A stretch of 64,000 nucleotides of DNA, taken from positions 54,122 to 118,121 of the forward strand of contig JAQGKD010000035.1 of NCBI GenBank assembly GCA_028290285.1. Direction: 5' to 3'. The position numbers were made by a program, and so were the translations under genes. Below, in pieces: positions 57,101 through 64,000 of the stretch (position 1 is its first letter; each line of letters starts with the position of its first letter). Under the pieces are notes generated by a model, which did not search any database, had not been told where the DNA came from, and worked only from the letters and a program-made list of their open reading frames with translations. This DNA comes from Hyphomicrobiales bacterium. Lineage in GTDB: Bacteria; Pseudomonadota; Alphaproteobacteria; Rhizobiales; Beijerinckiaceae.

Positions 57101-58867
57101 GTGCAGCCAGACGTCGCCCTTGGCTGTCCTGATGTCGGCGGTTTGTTCGCTGACGACGCGGAAGCCGAGGTTCTCCAGCGCGGGCACGCGAGCCGACAGA
57201 GGCACGGGCCGGCCCAGCGAGAAAACGCGCAGCGAGGAACGCGTGGCTTCGTCATGGGGCGGGCCGATCACGAAGGCATAGGGGGACTCGCCCGTCAGCT
57301 GCTCGAGAATGCCGATGTCGCTCATGGCCTGCAGGGCGCCATAGCGCGCCATGTAGTCGGCGGAGAATGCGTCGCCATAGGCAGTGGCGAGCGTCGCGCC
57401 CTGGTCGCCCCGTGTCAGAAGCGCCTCTCGCAGCGCGTCGTTCCACGTGCGCGAGAGGGCAGCGAGACCCGCTTCCAGCTGGTCGCGGGGGATGACCGGC
57501 GTCTTTTCCCCGTCGCGTCCGATAATGAAGTGGATGCGCACGAGCGGGCCCTCCGGATAGAAGGGATAGACCGCCGACACGCGACCGCGATAGATCTCCG
57601 CCAGCCAGGCCTCGGCCTTGCGGCGCACCTGCGAATCGTAGCGGTCGCGCGGGAGGTAGGCGAGGATCGACACGAAGCGGTCGAAGCGGTCGAGCCTGGC
57701 CAGCGCGCGGAGCCGGGGCCGATCGGCAAGCAAGGCGATCTCGCGCGCGAATTCCGAAAGCGTGGGGATGTCGATCTGGAACAATTCGTCACGCGGAAAG
57801 GTCTCCAGCACAGAGGCTAGCATCTTGCCCGAGTGGCTCTGCGCGTCGAAATGCGCGGCGTCCAGAACGCGGGCGACCTTATGGCGGATGTAGGGGATCG
57901 TGGTCGTCGAATGCGTGTAGGCGGTGGAGGTGAAGAGGCCGACGAGGCGCAGTTCGCCGCATAGCCCTCCGTCCGCATCGAATTGTTTGATGCCGATATA
58001 ATCCATGTGCACGCGCCGATGGATGCGCGACCGCACATTGGCCTTGGCAATGATGAGAGCATGCGGTTCGCGCAGGAATTCCAGCACTTCGGGCGTGATG
58101 GTGACGAGTTCGCGCCCGCGCCGCAGCACCTTCACATCGGGGTCGCGCAGGATGCCGAGGCCGGATCCGCCGACCGCGTCGAAATCGGGCGCGCTTACGG
58201 AGCCGATTTCTTCGAGCCGGTATTCGCGGACGCCGAGAAAAGTAAAATTGTCGGCCGCGACCCAGTCCAGAAACTCGACGGCTTCCGCAAGTTCGTCGAC
58301 CGGCAGATTGGGCGGAGAGTTGCGATAGGTGCGGGCCGCGCTGGCGACCCGCTCGCGCATGGCCGCCCAATCTGTGAAGGCGAGGCGCACCGCGTCGTAG
58401 ACCCTACCCAACTCTTCCGCGAGGCGTGCCTTGCGAGCTTCGTCTCCGAGCCGCGTGACGTGGACGTGGATAAGGCTTTCGCGCGTGGTTCCGGCCCCGG
58501 GCTCGGTCGCCAGCGAGAGGAGAGTGCCGTCGGCTGCGCGTGTCAGATCGACAATGGGATGGGCGACGAGCCGGAGCTCGTAACCCTGGTGACCGAGTTC
58601 GGCCAATGTCGAATCGAGCAGGAAGGGCATGTCGTCGTTGACGACCTCGAGCACGGTCACCGTGGCGAGATCGGCCGCATCCGGGTCGATTATCCGCAGG
58701 CTGACCTGTCCGGGCTGGCGCGGCTCAGCCAGGTGCTGCCAGGCGGCTGCGGCGAGGGTTGCGAGGGCGTGGGGGCTGTATTGCGCAAGGTCCTCGCGTG
58801 CGCTCTCTCCGAAGAGGGCGGAGGCGAAGCCCGCCGGTGTGTCGCCCGTGCCCGTGCTGCCAGTCAT
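54110..58867 (-). CDS. gdhB: NAD-dependent glutamate dehydrogenase (large, 180-kDa class)
   Basis: 1585-aa catabolic glutamate dehydrogenase releasing ammonia and 2-oxoglutarate, of the large class typical of proteobacteria and actinobacteria. The long N-terminal regulatory part (about 1-700) includes ACT-like segments ([23 protein letters not shown]). The central catalytic domain has [12 protein letters not shown], the nucleotide-binding part [22 protein letters not shown] and [15 protein letters not shown], and [18 protein letters not shown]. A helical C-terminus follows. It sits downstream of prfA on the minus strand, 106 nt away. Confidence 0.97.
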   Translation of the reverse strand: [1585 protein letters not shown]

Positions 58868-58973
58868 CGCGGCCTCCCTTGCACATGCATGAGAAGGCGA
58901 ACGGGGGCGGCGTGCAAGCTTGGGCGGATGGGCGCTGGCGCGCCTGGCCTCAATTCATTGTCGTTGCCGGTCT

Positions 58974-60044
58974 TTAGTTTTGAGCTGCGAGTTGCGCGGC
59001 CTGATGCTCCGTGATCAGCGGATCGATGATCTCGTCCAGCGCGTCACCTGCGATCACCTTGTCGAGCTTGTAGAGCGTCAGGTTGATGCGGTGATCGGTC
59101 ACGCGACCCTGCGGGAAATTATATGTACGGATGCGCTCGGAGCGATCGCCAGAGCCGACCTGGCTCTTCCGGTCGGCGGCGCGGACCGAATCGAGCTTCT
59201 GGCGCTCGTCGTCGTAGAGGCGGGCGCGCAGCAGCGACATCGCGCGGGCGCGGTTCTTGTGCTGCGATCGCTCCTCCTGCACGAAGACGATGGTGCCGGT
59301 AGGGACATGGGTGATCCGGATCGCCGATTCCGTCTTGTTGACGTGCTGTCCGCCTGCGCCCTGCGCGCGCATCGTATCGATTTTCAGATCGGCTTCATTG
59401 ATGGCGACATCGACATCCTCCGCCTCGGGCAGGACGGCGACCGTCGCCGCCGAGGTGTGGATTCGCCCCTGCGTCTCCGTGTCTGGCACGCGCTGCACGC
59501 GGTGGACGCCGGATTCGAATTTCAGCCGCGCGAAGACGCCCCGTCCGATGACCGAGGCGATGAGTTCCTTGTAGCCGCCGGCCGTGCCTTCGCTGGCCGA
59601 GAGCAATTCCATCTTCCACCCATGCAGGTCGGCATAGCGTTGGTACATGCGGAAGAGATCGCCCACGAAGAGGGCGGCCTCGTCGCCACCCGTGCCCGCG
59701 CGCAGTTCGAGGATGGCACCGCGCTCGTCGGCGACATCGCGCGGCAGCAGGGCGACACGGATCTTCTGTTCGAGATCGGCGAGGCGAGCCTGCGCGTCCG
59801 CCAGCTCTTCCTCCGCCAGCGCGCGCATCTCCGCGTGTGTCGCGGGATCGGCGAGCAGGCCTTCCGTTTCCGCGAGGTCGCGCATTCCCGTGCGCCAGGC
59901 ACGGATCGCTGTGACGACGGGATCCAGCTCGGACAGTTCACGCGAGAGCGCGACGAACTCGCTTCCGGTCACGTTGCCGGCAAGGCGAGCGGAGAGTTCG
60001 TCGTGACGGCGCGATATGAGGTCGAGCTTGTCTTGCGGGAGCAT
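58974..60044 (-). CDS. prfA: Peptide chain release factor 1
   Basis: Terminates translation at UAG/UAA. The catalytic GGQ is at 231-233 in [15 protein letters not shown]. The stop-codon-reading tripeptide position (PxT) reads PDT at 187-189 in [15 protein letters not shown]. The length is 356 aa. prmC (hemK), which modifies the GGQ Gln and usually follows prfA, is not here; gdhB follows instead. A REP-like element separates it from ptsP upstream. Confidence 0.97.
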   Translation of the reverse strand: MLPQDKLDLISRRHDELSARLAGNVTGSEFVALSRELSELDPVVTAIRAWRTGMRDLAETEGLLADPATHAEMRALAEEELADAQARLADLEQKIRVALLPRDVADERGAILELRAGTGGDEAALFVGDLFRMYQRYADLHGWKMELLSASEGTAGGYKELIASVIGRGVFARLKFESGVHRVQRVPDTETQGRIHTSAATVAVLPEAEDVDVAINEADLKIDTMRAQGAGGQHVNKTESAIRITHVPTGTIVFVQEERSQHKNRARAMSLLRARLYDDERQKLDSVRAADRKSQVGSGDRSERIRTYNFPQGRVTDHRINLTLYKLDKVIAGDALDEIIDPLITEHQAAQLAAQN

Positions 60045-60110
60045 GGGAACCTCGGTGTGGGGGACCCTCGGCGAAGCTCTCTGCGGCGCGGGCGGGAGGT
60101 GGGCATCCAG

Positions 60111-60193
60111 CCGTCACTGCGAGGAGCGGAGCGACGCGGCAATCCAGGGTCGCGGGTCCGTACTGGATTGCTTCGCTTCGCTCGCAATGACGG
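60111..60193. repeat. REP-like palindromic repeat, copy 2
   Basis: Terminal arms CCGTCACTGCGAG / CTCGCAATGACGG (one mismatch) and inner arms AATCCAG / CTGGATT. Same family as 20327-20411. It lies in the ptsP-prfA gap and could fold in the transcript. Confidence 0.85.
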
Positions 60194-60272
60194 CGTTGTT
60201 CGCCGTGCAAAGGTCTTCGGTCGAGAAAGTCATGGAACGGGTCGAACTGGGAAATGCGCGCAGGGAGCGTCC

Positions 60273-62540
60273 CTACAAGGGCACGCCCTTGGCCTCCGCG
60301 AAGGCGCGCAGTTCCTCGCGGATCGAGGCCGCGCCGGTCTTCGCGTCGATCAGGGCGCCGACATGCGCGGCGATCTCGCTGGCGTCGAGGGCCAGCAGCA
60401 TGGCCTTCACCGGGCCGATCGAGGCGGCCGACATCGAGAGGCCGCGATAGCCGATGCCAATGAGCGCCATGGCTTCCAGCGGGCGGCCGCCTATCTCGCC
60501 GCAGAGCGTCACGGGCGTTCCCGTCACGGCCGCCTTGTCGGTGATCGACTTGAGCGCGCGCAGAACTGGCGGGGAGAGCGGATCGAAACGGTCGGACACG
60601 CGGCGATTGTCGCGGTCAGCGGCGTAGAGATATTGCACAAGGTCATTCGAGCCGACCGAGATGAAATCGACCCGCTCCAGCATCTCCTCGAGCTGCCAGA
60701 GAACCGAGGGCACCTCGACCATGATGCCGAGCTTCAGGTCGCGCGGCAATTCGTAGGCATGGCGGCGCAGATGGGTCAGCTCGCGCTCCACGATGACCTT
60801 CGCCGCGTCGAATTCTGCGCAGGTGGCGACCATCGGGAACATGATGCGCAGGTCGCGGCCCGCGCCCGCACGCAGCATGGCGCGCAGCTGGGAGCGCAGC
60901 AGGCCTGGACGGTCGAGCCCGATGCGGATCGCGCGCCAGCCCAGCGCCGGATTGTCCTCCTCGAAAGCCGCCATATAGGGCAGGATCTTGTCGCCGCCGA
61001 TGTCGAGCGTGCGGAAGGTCACGGGACGGTCTGGCACCGCGTCCATGACGGTCTTGTAGAGCGCCAGCTGCTCCTGCATGCGCGGGAACTGCGGCGCGAT
61101 CATAAATTGCAGTTCGGTGCGGAAGAGGCCGATGGACGCGGCATTGGTCTCGGCGACATGGGGCAGGTCGACGAGCAGGCCTGCATTCATGTGCAGCTCG
61201 ATTGCAACGCCGTCGCGGGTCATGGACGGGACTTCGCGCAGCTTGTGGTACTGCTCCTGCCGCCGGGCGCGCAGGCGCGCCTTCTCGCCATAGGCGGCCT
61301 CGACATCGGGCTGCGGGCGAAGCTGCACCTCGCCGCTGGTCCCGTCGACGATGATGGCGTCGTTGGGCTCGACGAGATCAACAATGTTGGCGACGTCCCC
61401 GACCATGGGGATGCCGAGTGCGCGGGCGACGATTGCCACATGGCTCGAGGGGCCGCCGTCCTCCAGGATGAGGCCGCGCAGCTTCTTGCGGTCGTAATCG
61501 AGCAGGGCCGCCGGGCCCATGGTGCGGGCGACGAGGATAGCGTTGTCGGGCATGTCCTCGTTTGCGACGACGAAACTCTCGCCGGTCAGGGCATGCAGCA
61601 GGCGGTTGGCGAGATCGTCGAGATCGTGCAGGCGCTCGCGCAGATAGGGGTCGGTGCGCCGCTGCAGCTTGGCGCGGGCGTCGTTCTGCACCCGCTCGAC
61701 GGCCGCCTCGGCGGTGAGGCCGGACATGACCGCCTCCCGCAACCGGCGCAGCCAGCCGCGGTCGTGCGCAAACATCCGGAAGGTCTCGAGCACTTCCAGG
61801 TGCTCACCGGGGCCCGCCTGGTCGCCACGGTCGATCAGCGCGTCGATGGTGTGGCGCACGGCCTCGATGGCGACGTCGAGCCGTGCCTGCTCCTTGGCCG
61901 GATCGTCGGAGATCAGCTGCTTGATGATGACGCGCGGCTCGTGCAGCACGACATGACCGAGGCCGACGCCGTCGGCGATGGCGGAGCCTTTCAGTGCGAT
62001 GGCGCGGCGCAGCGCGATGTCGTTGCCCGGCCGCACGATGGACTGCAGCTCGCCCGAGGCAATCATCTCGGCCAGCAGCATGGCGGTGGTCTGGAGGGCC
62101 TCCACCTCCTCTTCCGAATAGGTGCGGCGCGCCTTGTTCTGGACGACGAGCACGCCCAGCGTATTGCCGCCGCGCAGGATCGGCACGCCCAGGAAGGAAT
62201 GGTAGATCTCTTCGCCCGTCTCCGGCTTGTAGGAGAAGGCGGGGTGCGCCTGCGCGTCAGACAGGGCCAGCGATTCGGCGGTTTCCGCGATCAGGCCGAC
62301 GAGGCCCTCGCCCGAGCGCATGGTTGTCAGATGGACCGCTTCGCGGTTCAGGCCCTCGGTGGCGAAGAGTTCGAGCCGGCCGTCGTCGCGCAGCACATAG
62401 ACCGAGCAGACCTCCGCCACCATGTTGGAGGCGATGTGAACGACGATCTTGTCGAGGCGCACCTGTGCATGGACCGGCTCCGCCATGGCTTCGCGGATCC
62501 GGCGTAGCAGCAGACGCGGTCCGCCGAGAGCGCCACGCAT
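60273..62540 (-). CDS. ptsP: Nitrogen-PTS phosphoenolpyruvate-protein phosphotransferase (EI-Ntr)
   Basis: First phosphocarrier of the nitrogen-related PTS, passing phosphate from PEP to NPr. The N-terminal GAF domain spans about 20-165 (VCSVYVLRDDGRLELFATEGL). EI domains follow. The phosphorylated His is in GGPSSHVAIVARALGIPMV. PEP-binding motifs are SIGLFRTELQFM, FRTLDIGGDKILPYM and FISVGSNDLVQY. The GAF domain may sense nitrogen metabolites (glutamine in studied homologues). Length 755 aa. The lysC-ptsP-prfA order is conserved in Hyphomicrobiales. Confidence 0.97.
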   Translation of the reverse strand: MRGALGGPRLLLRRIREAMAEPVHAQVRLDKIVVHIASNMVAEVCSVYVLRDDGRLELFATEGLNREAVHLTTMRSGEGLVGLIAETAESLALSDAQAHPAFSYKPETGEEIYHSFLGVPILRGGNTLGVLVVQNKARRTYSEEEVEALQTTAMLLAEMIASGELQSIVRPGNDIALRRAIALKGSAIADGVGLGHVVLHEPRVIIKQLISDDPAKEQARLDVAIEAVRHTIDALIDRGDQAGPGEHLEVLETFRMFAHDRGWLRRLREAVMSGLTAEAAVERVQNDARAKLQRRTDPYLRERLHDLDDLANRLLHALTGESFVVANEDMPDNAILVARTMGPAALLDYDRKKLRGLILEDGGPSSHVAIVARALGIPMVGDVANIVDLVEPNDAIIVDGTSGEVQLRPQPDVEAAYGEKARLRARRQEQYHKLREVPSMTRDGVAIELHMNAGLLVDLPHVAETNAASIGLFRTELQFMIAPQFPRMQEQLALYKTVMDAVPDRPVTFRTLDIGGDKILPYMAAFEEDNPALGWRAIRIGLDRPGLLRSQLRAMLRAGAGRDLRIMFPMVATCAEFDAAKVIVERELTHLRRHAYELPRDLKLGIMVEVPSVLWQLEEMLERVDFISVGSNDLVQYLYAADRDNRRVSDRFDPLSPPVLRALKSITDKAAVTGTPVTLCGEIGGRPLEAMALIGIGYRGLSMSAASIGPVKAMLLALDASEIAAHVGALIDAKTGAASIREELRAFAEAKGVPL

Positions 62541-62735
62541 AGGTTCATCCTGTCCGGCCCGTCGGCCCCAGAGCCCATCAGGCCCGCATCACTCCGTCCC
62601 GCCGGCACAGCCGTTCGGTCCAGCCTTCCTAGCTCGTATACGAATGCAGGCCCCGGACCGCAAGCGGCAGGGTGGCTGGAAGATGGGTGCAGGCCCGAAA
62701 TGGGTTCTCGCGGGGCCGGAAATAACCCGTAAGTA

Positions 62736-63971
62736 TCAGGTCTTGTCCAGCCCATAGAGCGTGTGGAGGGTGCGCACGGCCAATTCGGTGTATTCCGCAT
62801 CGATCAGCACCGAGAACTTGATCTCGCTGGTCGTGATGGCGCGAATGTTGATGCCCTTGTCGGACAGGGCCTTGAAGGCGCGCGCCGCGACGCCCGCGTG
62901 CGAGCGCATGCCGATGCCGATGGCAGAGACCTTGACCACGTCGGTCGCCCCGTGAATGCCGGCGTAGCCGAGGGCATCCCTGGCGCTTTCCAGGATCTTG
63001 CGGGCGCGATCGTAGTCGGCAGTCGGCACGGTGAAGGTGAGGTCGGTGGTCTTCGCATCGTCCGAGACGACCTGGATGATCATGTCGACGTTGATGTTGG
63101 CTTCCGCCAGGGGCACGAAGATCGCCGCGGCCACGCCGGGCTTGTCGGCCACGTCGCGCAGGGTGATCTGGGCTTCGTCCTTGGAATAAGCGATGCCGGT
63201 GACAACCTGCTGTTCCACGATATCCTCCTCGTCGCAAATGAGCGTGCCAGGCTTGGGATCAGCCGGATCGTCGAAGGACGAGCGCACGAAGGTCTTGATC
63301 TTATGCACCATGGCCACTTCGACCGAGCGCACCTGAAGCACCTTGGCCCCCAGCGAGGCCATTTCAAGCATTTCCTCGAAAGCCACCCGGTCGAGCCGCC
63401 GCGCCTTGGGCACGATGCGCGGGTCCGTCGTGTAGACGCCGTCCACATCCGTATAGATGTCGCAGCGGTCGGCATGGATGGCGGCGGCGATGGCGACTGC
63501 GCTCGTATCCGAGCCGCCGCGCCCCAGCGTCGTCAGGCGGCCAGATTCCGCGTGGATGCCCTGGAATCCTGCGATCACCGCCACTTCGCCGCGCGAGAAT
63601 CCCTCGATCAGGCCGTCGCCGTCGATGCTCTCGATGCGGGCCGAACCATGGGCGTCCGACGTGCGGATGGGGATCTGCCAGCCCTGCCACGAGCGGGCGG
63701 GGATGCCCATTTCCTGCAACACGATGGCGAGCAGCCCCGAGGTGACTTGTTCGCCCGAGGCAACCACGGCGTCATATTCGCGCGGATCGTAGAGAGCAGA
63801 GCCCTCCTTGCACCAGCCGACCAGCTCGTTGGTCTTGCCCGACATGGCGCTGACGATGACGATGACGTCGTAACCGCGCGCAATTTCGGCTTGCACCTTG
63901 CGCGCGGCGTTTTCAATGCGGCCCAGATCGGCGACCGAGGTGCCGCCGAATTTCATTACCAGAAGCGGCAT
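62736..63971 (-). CDS. lysC: Aspartate kinase
   Basis: Phosphorylates aspartate, the first step to lysine, threonine, methionine and diaminopimelate; asd in this window is the next step. The catalytic domain spans about 1-245 (VMKFGGTSVADLGRIENAA, GRGGSDTSAVAIAAA, YTTDPRIVPKARRL). Two ACT domains (about 265-411) imply allosteric feedback by lysine and/or threonine. Length 411 aa. The promoter region is cut by the window end. Confidence 0.97.
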   Translation of the reverse strand: MPLLVMKFGGTSVADLGRIENAARKVQAEIARGYDVIVIVSAMSGKTNELVGWCKEGSALYDPREYDAVVASGEQVTSGLLAIVLQEMGIPARSWQGWQIPIRTSDAHGSARIESIDGDGLIEGFSRGEVAVIAGFQGIHAESGRLTTLGRGGSDTSAVAIAAAIHADRCDIYTDVDGVYTTDPRIVPKARRLDRVAFEEMLEMASLGAKVLQVRSVEVAMVHKIKTFVRSSFDDPADPKPGTLICDEEDIVEQQVVTGIAYSKDEAQITLRDVADKPGVAAAIFVPLAEANINVDMIIQVVSDDAKTTDLTFTVPTADYDRARKILESARDALGYAGIHGATDVVKVSAIGIGMRSHAGVAARAFKALSDKGINIRAITTSEIKFSVLIDAEYTELAVRTLHTLYGLDKT

Positions 63972-64000
63972 GGTGGTATCCTTCGCCCTGCCGTGAATTT

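Noticed and set aside
58920-62507. 1195-aa plus-strand ORF antisense to prfA and ptsP
   Set aside because: Its translation is Arg/His/Asp-rich without domains, while the opposite strand carries full-length RF1 and EI-Ntr with all key motifs. It is a high-GC shadow frame.

Overview
The window is chromosomal sequence from a high-GC alphaproteobacterium, most likely of the order Hyphomicrobiales (Rhizobiales). I infer this from gene content and order. Supporting blocks are ccmABCDG divergent from acnA, ffh-rpsP-rimM-trmD-rplS with leuC and leuD close by, lysC-ptsP-prfA, an IalB-family protein, a DUF1674 (SDH assembly) protein and a giant NAD-dependent glutamate dehydrogenase. No species can be named from the sequence alone. 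There are no rRNA or tRNA genes, insertion sequences, prophage genes or CRISPR arrays that I can see.

Layout. 1-4 kb: a tricarboxylate-transporter binding protein, an RluA pseudouridine synthase, ftsY, yciB, and a guanidinium exporter (gdx/sugE) preceded by a candidate guanidine-II riboswitch. 4-7 kb: ccmABCDG on the minus strand. 7-12 kb: acnA, a lactate permease and a DsrE protein. 12-30 kb: housekeeping and amino-acid genes (leuB, asd, ffh, rpsP, rimM, trmD, rplS, leuC, leuD) mixed with small secreted or hypothetical proteins, two metallo-beta-lactamase-fold hydrolases and a lytic transglycosylase. 30.3-40.2 kb: a complete guanidine-assimilation operon. 40.2-42.9 kb: a minus-strand ECF sigma-lemA-TPM-TPM operon. 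43-54 kb: an IalB protein, acs, an L,D-transpeptidase, a nuclease-like protein, a DUF1674 protein, htpX, rsmB, a heparinase-like protein, purH and a YbjQ-like protein. 54-64 kb: gdhB, prfA, ptsP and lysC on the minus strand.

The most interesting system is the guanidine operon. In order it has a near-consensus sigma-54 promoter, a clear guanidine-I (ykkC) riboswitch with a terminator-like hairpin, a binding protein, permease and ATPase for uptake, two DUF1989 proteins (carboxyguanidine deiminase subunits), a urea/guanidine carboxylase and an allophanate hydrolase. Most gene joints overlap by 4 nt. A pair of ACGA-loop hairpins, the hallmark of guanidine-II (mini-ykkC) riboswitches, lies inside the last codons of the ATPase gene, just before the deiminase start codon. 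A second such pair lies 27 kb away, in front of gdx. The inferred logic is as follows. Nitrogen limitation acts through sigma-54. Guanidine opens transcription through guanidine-I, and may open translation of the catabolic half through an intragenic guanidine-II element. The exporter is controlled separately by another guanidine-II element.

Two copies of a REP-like palindrome (before rimM and between prfA and ptsP) and one other mosaic-type repeat are the only repetitive elements noticed apart from local palindromes. Most long opposite-strand ORFs in the supplied track are shadows of high-GC genes and were left out.
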